Source: Nocardia mikamii NBRC 108933 (GTDB taxonomy: Bacteria; Actinomycetota; Actinomycetes; Mycobacteriales; Mycobacteriaceae). From it: DNA of 64,000 bases. Location of the stretch: positions 124,001 through 188,000 of the forward strand of contig NZ_BDCM01000017.1 of assembly GCF_001613505.1 (NCBI RefSeq), given 5' to 3'. Positions 1 through 7,724 of the stretch are shown here, piece after piece. How positions within the stretch are numbered: position 1 is the stretch's first letter; each line of letters starts with the position of its first letter. A program made the translations under genes and the position numbers. The notes under the pieces are model-generated. The model was not told the origin of the DNA and ran no database searches. It worked only from the letters and a program-made list of their open reading frames with translations.

Positions 1-126
1 GAGATCTGGCTACCCTTCGGCGGACCGCCGGAAGACGAGATCTTCACGCGATTCGGAATCACCGGACGCGCGTTCGAGGCGCGCTTGGCGCAGATCCTAG
101 GCACGGGTCGCACCGCGGCACTCTAG
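1..126 (+). CDS. 3' end of a small protein gene, cut by window start
   Basis: Frame 1 is open from the first base to a TAG at 124-126 and encodes 41 residues, including WLPFGGPPEDEIFTRFGI and a basic C-terminus. The tail looks like short actinobacterial proteins with a helix-turn-helix-like end, but too little remains to assign a family. The gene is upstream of and co-directional with the acyl-CoA dehydrogenase, and an operator-like inverted repeat lies between them, so the two are probably separate transcription units. Confidence 0.6.
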   Translation, partial: EIWLPFGGPPEDEIFTRFGITGRAFEARLAQILGTGRTAAL

Positions 127-137
127 GTCTAAATAAG

Positions 138-164
138 GACCAATGATAATATTGGTCGGACCTT
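138..164 (+). promoter_or_regulatory. Operator-like inverted repeats upstream of acyl-CoA dehydrogenase
   Basis: Two overlapping symmetric elements lie 20-45 bases before the fadE-like start. One is GACCAAT, a 6-base spacer and ATTGGTC (138-157), which is perfect over 7-base arms. The other is GGTC-G-GACC (154-162), which matches the core of GntR/FadR-type operators. A possible -10 hexamer TAATAT (147-152) lies inside the first repeat, so binding would be expected to block RNA polymerase. The bound regulator is not identifiable in this window. Confidence 0.55.
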
Positions 165-182
165 AAGAGAGGAGGGGCCCGG

Positions 183-1337
183 ATGGTGTCCTTCGAATTC
201 GCGGACGAACATGAGGAGTTCCGCAAGACGCTGGAAAGCTTCAGCGAACATGTACTACTACCCGGCTACCGGGACCGCGCCGCATCGGCCGAGTTTCCGT
301 TCGACATCTACAAGAAGCTGGGTGACCTCGGGGTCCTGGGCATCGGCTTGCCCGAAGAGTACGGCGGCACCGGGCACGAAGATCCCGTCCTGCTCGGCCT
401 CGCCACCGAGACCCTCGCCTACGGCGATGTGAACATGGCCGGAGTACCAGTACAGATCGGACTCTCGGGATCTCAGCTGAGTCTGGCTTCGAAGGAGGTC
501 CGCGAGCGGTATCTGCCGCCGCTGATCGCCGGAGAAGAGACGATTGCGATCGCGTTGACCGAACCCGGGTCGGGATCGGATGCGGCGGGCCTGCGCACCA
601 CCGCCACCGCCGTGCCCGGCGGGTGGAAACTCAACGGCGAGAAGACGGCCATCTCGTGGGCGATGAACGCGACCGTCGCCCTCGTCTACGCACGGGAAGC
701 GGGCACCACGCGCTCGACCGGCGTGAGCTGTTTCGTCGTCCCGCTGGACTCCCCCGGCGTCAGCCGCAGCCATATGCCCGGTATGGGGTGCCTGCCCTTG
801 GGCTGGGGCGCTTTGCATTTCGAGGATGTCTTCATCCCGTCCTCGCACATCATCGGCGAAGAGGGCCGTGGCTTCCAGTCGGTGATGAACCACTTCGACT
901 TCAGCCGCGCAGCGCTCGGTCTGCTCTGCCTGGGCGCCGCCAAACAGAGCCTCGAGGAAGCCGCACAGTACGCGCAGCAGCGCGAGGCATTCGGTAAGCC
1001 CATCGGCGAGAACCAGGGTGTTTCCTTCCAGCTCGCCGAACACGCGACCTATATCGAGGGGGCGCGCTGGATCTGCTATCGCGCGCTGTGGTCGCGCGAG
1101 ACCGGACGCCCGCACACCTCGCTCGCCTCGATGAGCAAATGGTGGCCGCCGATCGTCGCCAAGAACGCGATCGAGGCGGCGATGCGCATTCACGGCAACC
1201 TCGGATACTCGGTGGAATTCCCACTGCAACAACGCTTCCGAGACGTGATGGCCTACCTGGTCGCGGACGGGACCGCGGAGATCCAGAAGAAGATCATCGC
1301 CAAGGACATTTTCACCCGCGGGACGGTGTCGCTGTGA
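183..1337 (+). CDS. Acyl-CoA dehydrogenase (FadE-like)
   Basis: The 384-aa flavoenzyme would introduce the alpha,beta double bond into an acyl-CoA. The family length is normal. The substrate/FAD loop LTEPGSGSD is at about residues 125-133. The C-terminal segment GYSVEFPLQQRFRDV retains a Glu at the position expected for the catalytic base, followed by the usual R-x-x-RD helix and the DGTAEIQK motif. A strong AGAGGAGGGG precedes ATG 183. The stop overlaps the GTG of the following SDR by 4 bases (GTGA), so the two are translationally coupled. The substrate is unknown. The operator-like repeats upstream suggest induction by an acyl-CoA-type signal, which is inference. Confidence 0.92.
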   Translation: MVSFEFADEHEEFRKTLESFSEHVLLPGYRDRAASAEFPFDIYKKLGDLGVLGIGLPEEYGGTGHEDPVLLGLATETLAYGDVNMAGVPVQIGLSGSQLSLASKEVRERYLPPLIAGEETIAIALTEPGSGSDAAGLRTTATAVPGGWKLNGEKTAISWAMNATVALVYAREAGTTRSTGVSCFVVPLDSPGVSRSHMPGMGCLPLGWGALHFEDVFIPSSHIIGEEGRGFQSVMNHFDFSRAALGLLCLGAAKQSLEEAAQYAQQREAFGKPIGENQGVSFQLAEHATYIEGARWICYRALWSRETGRPHTSLASMSKWWPPIVAKNAIEAAMRIHGNLGYSVEFPLQQRFRDVMAYLVADGTAEIQKKIIAKDIFTRGTVSL

Positions 1338-2149
1338 GCAAGACGCAACCGTCGGCCGAATCGGGCCGCATCCTCGCTCCGCCGAAGGAACTCGCCGACA
1401 GCGGGGCGCTGGTCATCGGCGGAACCGCCGGCATCGGACTCGCGACGGCGCGACAGCTGGCCGAGGCGGGGGTCCCTCGCATCGTGTTGGTCGGGCGAAA
1501 CGAAGCGCGTGGCGAGCAAGCGAAGTCGCTCGTGGAGAAGTCCGGCGCGCAAGTCAGCTTCGTTCAAGGCAACCCGATCGACCCGGCTGCGGCGAAATCG
1601 ATTGCCGCGCAATCCGAAATCCTGCTGAACGGCATCGATATCCTGGTCTGCTCGACTGCGGCGGACGTCAAGCCGGAGCTGTTTTCCAAGATCGCGACCG
1701 AGGACATCGCCACCATCTACACCGATCTCGCCTTGCCCTCGATGCATATGGCGAGCACGGTGATGCCGATGATGCGACAGCGGCGCCACGGCGTCATCGT
1801 CAACCTGGCGTCCGACGCGGGCAAGACCGCGACTCCCGGCGAGGCGGTGATCGGCGCCGCCAAGGCCGGGATCGTGATGTTCACCAGGACGATTGCCATC
1901 GAAGGCAAACGCGACGGGATCCGCGCCAACGTCCTGACACCGTCCCTGGTCAACGAAACCGGTTCGACCGAGCGCATCACCAGCGACGGGTTCAGCGCCA
2001 AGCTGTTCGCCAAGGCCGCCCAGCAGGCGCACCTCGGAGTGCCGGTTGCCGACGATATCGCCGCGTTGGCGGTATTCCTGTGCCGCCCGGAGTCCGGTCG
2101 CCTGACCGGTCAGGCCATCAGCGTCAACGGCGGCATCTCCGCGGCCTGA
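1334..2149 (+). CDS. Short-chain dehydrogenase/reductase-like protein lacking the catalytic Tyr
   Basis: The 271-aa Rossmann protein has the cofactor motif GGTAGIGLA near its N-terminus and the usual NxA segment. The catalytic serine (NLAS) and lysine (GAAK) are recognisable, but the residue that should be Tyr in YxxxK is Ile (VIGAAKAG), read directly from ATC at about 1850. A classical SDR without this Tyr is expected to be impaired or to do different chemistry. The GTG start at 1334 is chosen because it overlaps the fadE-like stop as GTGA. The pairing suggests a beta-oxidation-like role or a structural partner; the function is uncertain. Confidence 0.85.
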   Translation: MSKTQPSAESGRILAPPKELADSGALVIGGTAGIGLATARQLAEAGVPRIVLVGRNEARGEQAKSLVEKSGAQVSFVQGNPIDPAAAKSIAAQSEILLNGIDILVCSTAADVKPELFSKIATEDIATIYTDLALPSMHMASTVMPMMRQRRHGVIVNLASDAGKTATPGEAVIGAAKAGIVMFTRTIAIEGKRDGIRANVLTPSLVNETGSTERITSDGFSAKLFAKAAQQAHLGVPVADDIAALAVFLCRPESGRLTGQAISVNGGISAA

Positions 2150-2172
2150 GTCCGATGTAGCGCGCCTCACCC

Positions 2173-2225
2173 ACGCGCCCCGTGGGACCGCATCGACACA
2201 CACGTTGCGGTCCCACGGGGCGTGT
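2173..2225 (+). terminator. Strong hairpin terminator after the fadE/SDR operon
   Basis: A 17-base perfect inverted repeat, CGCCCCGTGGGACCGCA (2176-2192) with its complement at 2206-2222, extends to about 20 pairs with one G-U and has a 13-base loop. It starts 24 bases after the SDR stop. There is no clear T-tract, as is common in high-GC actinobacteria. Confidence 0.75.
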
Positions 2226-2340
2226 TCGTGCGGTGTCCCTGCGCCGAAATTCCCTCCGATGAGGTACAGGCATGCTTCACCAGGGGGATGTGGTGAACGG
2301 GCAGATTGCCGGAGCATGGATCTGATACGGAGGAGCCTCG

Positions 2341-2592
2341 ATGAAGCAGCTACCGAGAAGCGTATCAGCGATGCAGGCGGCACGGTGGTGCCCGTCCGAC
2401 GGGCATGTGCACCTACGTATCTGGCTGGCCGACGTCGCGCTCGACTACACTGCCACCGCGGAGGCCGCGCGCAATATCATCATGGACTGGACGCGAAGAC
2501 GCTGGTGCGCAATCGAATTGGTCCTTACCACGGTGGAGCACTGCGAGCTCATGCCCCGATTGCCGTGTGAGCGCCTCTTTCTCGGCCCCTGA
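2341..2592 (+). CDS. Small hypothetical protein, 83 aa
   Basis: This short Trp/Cys-containing protein starts at ATG 2341 behind a good ribosome site, GGAGGAG at about 2331-2337. No family is recognised. It has no membrane segment and no signal peptide. It stands alone between the fadE/SDR terminator and the convergent gpsA gene, ending 11 bases before the gpsA stop. The good ribosome site favours a real gene, but GC-driven open frames are common here, so it remains tentative. Confidence 0.4.
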   Translation: MKQLPRSVSAMQAARWCPSDGHVHLRIWLADVALDYTATAEAARNIIMDWTRRRWCAIELVLTTVEHCELMPRLPCERLFLGP

Positions 2593-2603
2593 GGCGCTCG
2601 CGC

Positions 2604-3626
2604 TCACCAGCCGCTTCCGCGCGTTTCGTGACCTGGAATCTCGCGCAGCAGTCCGCGGTACGCGTCGGCTACTGTCGCCCCGTGGTTGACTACCGCGTCC
2701 ACCTCGCGCACGAGGGGCGCGTCGACACCCACTCGTTCGGCCAGCCGCTTGACGACGCCCACAGCGCCGGCGCCCTCGGCCACCTGGGTCAGCGTCGCGA
2801 GCGCGTCCTCGATCGTCATGCCACGACCGAGCGCTTCACCGAGCCTGCGGTTCCGGCTGCGCGGACTCGTGCAGGTCACGATGAGATCGCCGTTGCCGGC
2901 CAGACCACTGAATGTCGCGAGCTCACCGCCCAGCGCCGACCCGAGGGATGCCATCTCGCGCAGCGAACGCGTGATGACCATTGCCTTGGTGTTGTAACCC
3001 GCGCCGGCGCCGTCCGCCATTCCCGCGGCGATCGCGTACACGTTCTTCAATGCCCCGCACAGTTCGACGCCGACCACATCGGTACTGGAGTAGACGCGGT
3101 ATCGAGATGTCCGGAACAGGGCTGCGAGCTGGTCTGCGCAATCCGGCTCGGGCATGGCGAGAGTGGCGGCCGCGGCATACCCCTCGACGATCTCCTGGGC
3201 GATGTTCGGGCCGGCGAGCACACCGGCCGGATGCCCCGGCAGCATTTCGGAGACGATCTGTGTCATTCGCCGGTCGGTTCCGCGCTCGAGCCCCTTGACC
3301 AGGCTGATGATCGGCACCCCGGGCCGGACGAATGCCGCCGCGTCGCCCAGCACGTCACGGAATACCTTCGATGGAATTCCGGCGACGACGACGTCCGCTG
3401 CGGCCAGGGCTTCCTCGACACACGATGTGGCACGCAAGGCCGGGGGCAGCGGCCATTCCCCGGTATAGCGCCCGTTGCGCGAGCGTTCGTTGATTTCGGC
3501 GGTGACCTCGGCCGAGCGCGCCCACATCACGGTCGGTGAATTCCGCGCCACGATCGATGCCACCGCGGTCGCCCACGAGCCCGCTCCCAGAACCGCGACC
3601 ACGGGCTGCCGGTTGATGCTTGTCAT
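2604..3626 (-). CDS. gpsA: NAD(P)-dependent glycerol-3-phosphate dehydrogenase
   Basis: The 340-aa cytosolic enzyme reduces dihydroxyacetone phosphate to sn-glycerol-3-phosphate, the backbone for phospholipids and triacylglycerol. The N-terminal nucleotide-binding motif VLGAGSWATAV is at about residues 10-20. The catalytic-lysine segment GALKNVYAIAAG and the conserved SRN-type C-terminal region (TSPRSRNRRLGEALG) are present. Length is typical of the family. It follows the WS/DGAT and hydrolase genes on the same strand after a 168-base gap and may belong to the same lipid-synthesis unit, supplying the substrate of the PlsB encoded at 7.7 kb. It could be a second gpsA copy in the genome. Confidence 0.93.
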   Translation of the reverse strand: MTSINRQPVVAVLGAGSWATAVASIVARNSPTVMWARSAEVTAEINERSRNGRYTGEWPLPPALRATSCVEEALAAADVVVAGIPSKVFRDVLGDAAAFVRPGVPIISLVKGLERGTDRRMTQIVSEMLPGHPAGVLAGPNIAQEIVEGYAAAATLAMPEPDCADQLAALFRTSRYRVYSSTDVVGVELCGALKNVYAIAAGMADGAGAGYNTKAMVITRSLREMASLGSALGGELATFSGLAGNGDLIVTCTSPRSRNRRLGEALGRGMTIEDALATLTQVAEGAGAVGVVKRLAERVGVDAPLVREVDAVVNHGATVADAYRGLLREIPGHETRGSGW

Positions 3627-3794
3627 CGCTGCCTTCTTCCCCGAGTACCACGAGACCGAATCGCCTCACCAGACGGCGTCATCGTGCCTCGACGGCGGGA
3701 CGGACGAGATGGACAGACGGCGAAGATCCCTCGGAAGGGCTACTCGAGACCACTCGTGCGGGTGAGAAACCCTGACAGCCGGCCAGGTTTGTTA

Positions 3795-4751
3795 TCAGCC
3801 GCGCAGGTGGCCGGAGACCGCCCGCCCCGTGCGCTCGGGAGCCTGCAACCACGGTGCGTGACCCGCCCCGGGAAGCCGGAGCACGCGCACATCTCGCACC
3901 GCCACGATCGACGCCGCGGCGGCGAGCGGCCGCAGAAACACATCGTCGTCACCCCAGACGAACTGCACCGGTTGTCCGAGGCGGGCGAGCGTGTCGCCGG
4001 CCAGCATCACTTGCGGACGCACCGACGCCCTTTTGACCAGCGTCCGGAAGAAGCCTGCAATACTCGGGGCGTTGCCAGTCCTGGCGCCGATCAACCGCAG
4101 CGCGACAACCATTTCCGGCGCGGCGTCACGCAGAGCGTCCCGGCCGAGCGACACATCGTTGGTGCGCTCGAACATCCGGTCCGGCATCGGCCGCGACAGC
4201 GCCATCGGGCCGAGTTTGGGCAGTGCGAGCAGGCACATGGCCGGTATCGGTTTCACACCGCGAAGCGCGGCGCCGGGTGCGCCGAGCACCGCCAGTCGTC
4301 GCACGCGAGTGCCGAGATCTGCGGCGGCATAGAGCCCGAACTGCCCGCCCATGGAGTGGCCGACGATATTCACTGTGACGGCGCCGATTTCGCTCAGCAG
4401 TGAACCCAGTACCGCCGAGCAGTGCGCGCGCAGATCCATCCCGGGCGGTAACACGCATTCGCCGGACAGGCCGTGGCCGGGCCAATCCACCGCGATGACC
4501 CGACGATCGCTCAGATAGGGCAGCAGCGGCGCGGCAAGGACTGTGGCAGAGGCGATTCCGTGCAAGAGGACAACCGGCGGACGGTCATCGAGAGCACCGA
4601 ATTCGGTGAGGCGTACGAACACCCGACCGAACCCGGAATCGAGTTCGACCAAGCGTTCCGTCCCGGCCACACCGTAGGCGGCGTAGGCGTCGGCCTCGGC
4701 GGCCCTGATGCGCATGTCGAGGTCGTCGCGGCGCAGATCCCGTCGTTTCAT
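3795..4751 (-). CDS. Alpha/beta hydrolase, probable lipase/esterase
   Basis: The 318-aa alpha/beta hydrolase has the oxyanion region VVLLHGIAS, the nucleophile elbow GHSMGG, a likely catalytic Asp in VWGDDD and the His in GAGHAPW. It has no signal peptide. The start at 4751 is chosen because its ATG overlaps the stop of the WS/DGAT gene by 4 bases (ATGA); the open frame runs further upstream without a better start. The position behind a wax ester/TAG synthase matches the lipase next to the plsB2/plsC/WS-DGAT locus of M. tuberculosis, so a role in acylglycerol turnover is plausible. The substrate is not shown by sequence. Confidence 0.85.
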   Translation of the reverse strand: MKRRDLRRDDLDMRIRAAEADAYAAYGVAGTERLVELDSGFGRVFVRLTEFGALDDRPPVVLLHGIASATVLAAPLLPYLSDRRVIAVDWPGHGLSGECVLPPGMDLRAHCSAVLGSLLSEIGAVTVNIVGHSMGGQFGLYAAADLGTRVRRLAVLGAPGAALRGVKPIPAMCLLALPKLGPMALSRPMPDRMFERTNDVSLGRDALRDAAPEMVVALRLIGARTGNAPSIAGFFRTLVKRASVRPQVMLAGDTLARLGQPVQFVWGDDDVFLRPLAAAASIVAVRDVRVLRLPGAGHAPWLQAPERTGRAVSGHLRG

Positions 4752-6175
4752 GCGCGGCCTTCCGGACCGTGCGCCGCGAGGGCGAGCACTTCCGCGAACC
4801 CTTCGTCGATGGACTGCTGCAGCGCCTCGATGTCGTCGAAGGTGCCGGGATCGACATTCAGCCCGAGGCAGCACATCCCGTTGTAGGTGATCATCGCGAT
4901 CATCGCCGCGACGCCCGGGCGAGGCCCGAGCGGGTACATCCCGGTTACCTGCGCCCCAGCCAGTTGTACCGGACGGGTGATGCCGCGAATATTGGATACC
5001 TGCACATCCGAACTCGTCGTCAGGCCGGCCGACAATTCGATGATCGCCCAGGTCGGCAGCTTGGTCAGCACCGGCGACAGGAAGTCGAGGAAGCCGATCG
5101 CGGGCTCGTCTCTGGCGGCCAGCACATGTTCCCGGATGGCGTGAATCCGCCGTGCGGGATCGAGCTCGCCGGCCGGTCCAGGGAAGCGAATCCCGGCAAA
5201 TCGGTTGCCTCCCAGGGGATCGTCCTCGTTGCGCAGGCTGACCGGTATCCCCACCACGACGTCGTCGACCGGGACGCCCTTGCGGTCGTGATAGCGCCGG
5301 ATGCCACCGAGCACCGCCGCGAGGAAGGCGTCGTTGACCGAGCCGCCCGCCGCCGCGCCGGCCGACTTCAACTCGCGCAACGCAACATTCACAACAATCA
5401 GCCGCGCGCCATGGCTGCGCACCGCGAGTAGCGGAGAACGATGGGCCTGCGCAGGTGCGAGCAGGCGCGACAGCGACGCGACATAGCCGGTGGCATCGGC
5501 GACCGTGCGGAGCGGATCGCGCAACGCGCGCAACGAGCGATCGAGCGCCGCGCGCGCCGCGCGCAACACTGTGCCCGGATCTGCGGCCGTCAACGTCGCC
5601 TCGACAAGCATCCCGGCCCCGGTCAGCGGAGGCGAAGACGGCGGGGCGCTCGATCCCTGGTCGCGATCACCCTCGTGCGCCAATTCCAGCAACTGCACCA
5701 GGCCCATACCGTCGGACAGGCTGTGGTGAAAGCGGAAGGCGAGGGCGGCACCACCGTCGCGCAGTCCACCGAAGAGAATCGCTTCCCACGGCGGCCGGGC
5801 ACGGTCGAGCTGGACATCCCACTCGGTTTCGCACTGCGCCAAGAGCTCTCGTATTCCGGCGTCGGGCCCGAGCTGCACCCGGCGCAGGTGGTCGCGGACG
5901 GTGAATCCCGGGTCCGGTGACCATGCCGGCTGAACCATGGGAACAGGCGGCTCGACGACGTGGTCACGCAGCCGCGGGATGCGCCGGCTGGTGCGCTCGA
6001 ACGCCGCGACGAGCCGTTCCCAGTCCGGCTCACGGTCGAGCAGTTCGAGCAGGATGCCGGTCGAACGGGTGCGCGCATCGCGCTCGGCGCGCCACATGAG
6101 GCCCTCCCAGGCCGACATCTCCGGCGCTCCGCCCCAGTTGGCCGCCTCATCCGCCGAACGCGGAGACGTTCCCAT
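4748..6175 (-). CDS. WS/DGAT family wax ester synthase/diacylglycerol acyltransferase
   Basis: The 475-aa O-acyltransferase would transfer acyl groups from acyl-CoA to diacylglycerol or fatty alcohols for storage lipid. The active-site motif HHSLSDG is at residues 150-156, and the second family signature is near the C-terminus (NIRGITRPVQLAGA, then YNGMCCLGLNVDPG). The start at 6175 has a strong AGGAGG four to five bases upstream; the frame continues upstream but without conserved sequence. It overlaps the downstream hydrolase by 4 bases. It is divergent from the HAD-PlsC gene across an 82-base intergenic region that carries a FadR-like palindrome. Confidence 0.93.
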   Translation of the reverse strand: MGTSPRSADEAANWGGAPEMSAWEGLMWRAERDARTRSTGILLELLDREPDWERLVAAFERTSRRIPRLRDHVVEPPVPMVQPAWSPDPGFTVRDHLRRVQLGPDAGIRELLAQCETEWDVQLDRARPPWEAILFGGLRDGGAALAFRFHHSLSDGMGLVQLLELAHEGDRDQGSSAPPSSPPLTGAGMLVEATLTAADPGTVLRAARAALDRSLRALRDPLRTVADATGYVASLSRLLAPAQAHRSPLLAVRSHGARLIVVNVALRELKSAGAAAGGSVNDAFLAAVLGGIRRYHDRKGVPVDDVVVGIPVSLRNEDDPLGGNRFAGIRFPGPAGELDPARRIHAIREHVLAARDEPAIGFLDFLSPVLTKLPTWAIIELSAGLTTSSDVQVSNIRGITRPVQLAGAQVTGMYPLGPRPGVAAMIAMITYNGMCCLGLNVDPGTFDDIEALQQSIDEGFAEVLALAAHGPEGRA

Positions 6176-6192
6176 CGGACCTCCTAGGTTGT

Positions 6193-6205
6193 ATGGTATT
6201 ACCAT
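6193..6205. promoter_or_regulatory. FadR-like palindrome between divergent lipid genes
   Basis: ATGGTA-T-TACCAT is a perfect palindrome that fits the TnGTnnnACnA consensus of FadR-subfamily GntR operators. It lies 18 bases upstream of the WS/DGAT start and 53 bases upstream of the HAD-PlsC start, so one protein could control both. The same TATGGTnnnACC string recurs at 27233 and 36302. Confidence 0.5.
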
Positions 6206-6257
6206 TCTAACTATCGCCCGATGTGTTGACCAGCAGCAGCAAGGAGACACACCGCAT

Positions 6258-7724
6258 ATGTCGCTCTCCGCCCACCTGGACGCGATCCGGCGTGCGCCCA
6301 CGGGCCCGGCCGTCGGCGCGTTCTTCGACTTCGACGGCACCTTGATCGACGGCTACTCCGCCGAGTCGCTGTACTCACATCGGCTGCGGCACGGAGAGAT
6401 CGGGGTAGACGAGCTCGTGCACACGCTGCGCTCCATGGCCGGGCCGACACTGACCGAAGACCAGTTCGGCGAACTGCTCGCCCGCGGCGTGGCAGGCTGG
6501 GCCGGGCGGCCCGCCGCCGACATCGCCGAACTCGGCGCGCGGCTGTTCAGCCAGAGCATCGCGGGCTCGCTGTTCCATGAGATGTGGAGCGTGGTCAAGG
6601 AACACCAGCACTGCGGGCACACCGTGGTGATCGCGACGTCGGCCACCCGATTCCAGGTCGAGCCGCTGGCTCGCGAACTGGAAGTGGACCGGATTCTGTG
6701 CTCGGAACTGGAAGCGGTGGATGGACTGCTGACCGGCCGGGTAGCGGGGCGCCCACCCTGGGCAGCCGGAAAGGCCGCGGCAGTAGCAACTTTCGCCGAC
6801 GCCACGGGCATCGACCTGTCCGAGTCGTTCGCCTATGCCAACGGGAACGAGGATGTGCCTTTCCTGTCGTGCGTCGGCCGTCCCTGTGCGGTCAACGCGC
6901 AGCCCGGTTTGGCCGAGCACGCACGAGCCCACGACTGGCCCGCGTTGCGACTGCGCCGTGGCCCCGGCAGGCTCGATCCGAAACCGGTGCTGCGCACCGC
7001 GGCGATGTACGGCGCGCTGGCCGGATCCGGCGTGGCCGGCATTGCGATCGGCGCGCTGACCGGCAACAAGCGCCGCGGAATCGACTTGGCCACAAGTCTT
7101 TTCGCCCAGGTCGGATCCGCCCTCGGCGACATCGACGTTCGGGTGATCGGCGAAGCCAACCTGTGGGCACAGCGCCCGGCGGTGTTCCTGATCAATCACC
7201 AGAGCTCCCTGATCGATCTCCTCGTCACGACGTCGATATTGCGTGGCGGATTCACCGCCGTGGCGAAGAAGGAGGCGGCGAGCATCCCTGTTCTCGGGCA
7301 GTTGCTGGCCATGGCCGACTTCGCCTTCATCGACCGCGCCGACCCCGAACAAGCCCACCAGGCGCTCGCAGAGGCCAGGCAGCGGCTGACCTCAGGGGTC
7401 TCCATCGTCATCTCCCCCGAGGGCACCCGGTCGCTCACCCCCCGGGTCGGCCGGTTCAAGAAGGGCGCCTTCCACCTGGCGATGCAAGCCGAAGTCCCGC
7501 TCGTCCCGATTGTTATCCGCAATGCAGGAGAACTGATGTGGCGCAACGCGAAAACCGCCCGATCGGGCACCGTGGAGGTACTCGTGCACGACCCGATATC
7601 CACGATCGGCTGGACCAAGGCGGACCTGGATCGCTCGGTCGAGCAGGTGCGGCGGCTGTATTCGGATACCCTCGCGCACTGGCCCGATTCGGCAACGTCC
7701 ACGAATCTGGAGGCGCAGTCGTGA
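6258..7724 (+). CDS. HAD-IB phosphatase/1-acylglycerol-3-phosphate acyltransferase fusion (PlsC-type)
   Basis: The 488-aa protein has two domains. The N-terminal HAD phosphatase carries DFDGT at residues 24-28 (nucleophile Asp24). The C-terminal PlsC domain carries NHQSSLID (HX4D) near residue 313 and EGTRS near residue 388. The architecture matches the actinobacterial PlsC encoded beside plsB2 in M. tuberculosis. The PlsC half would acylate lysophosphatidate to phosphatidate; the HAD half may dephosphorylate a lipid phosphate, which would yield diacylglycerol, but that is inferred. ATG 6258 is chosen, with AAGGAGA at 6241-6247. The stop overlaps the next gene as GTGA. Confidence 0.92.
   Translation: MSLSAHLDAIRRAPTGPAVGAFFDFDGTLIDGYSAESLYSHRLRHGEIGVDELVHTLRSMAGPTLTEDQFGELLARGVAGWAGRPAADIAELGARLFSQSIAGSLFHEMWSVVKEHQHCGHTVVIATSATRFQVEPLARELEVDRILCSELEAVDGLLTGRVAGRPPWAAGKAAAVATFADATGIDLSESFAYANGNEDVPFLSCVGRPCAVNAQPGLAEHARAHDWPALRLRRGPGRLDPKPVLRTAAMYGALAGSGVAGIAIGALTGNKRRGIDLATSLFAQVGSALGDIDVRVIGEANLWAQRPAVFLINHQSSLIDLLVTTSILRGGFTAVAKKEAASIPVLGQLLAMADFAFIDRADPEQAHQALAEARQRLTSGVSIVISPEGTRSLTPRVGRFKKGAFHLAMQAEVPLVPIVIRNAGELMWRNAKTARSGTVEVLVHDPISTIGWTKADLDRSVEQVRRLYSDTLAHWPDSATSTNLEAQS

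Noticed and set aside
258..1232. Long minus-strand frame opposite the acyl-CoA dehydrogenase
   Set aside because: It is a GC-driven shadow: Arg/Gly/Ala-rich, with no family features, and the opposite strand has a clear enzyme.
6584..7720. Long upstream extension of the PlsB frame
   Set aside because: The extra 379 codons overlap the HAD-PlsC gene in another frame and are Arg-rich; GTG 7721 at the GTGA overlap is the natural start.
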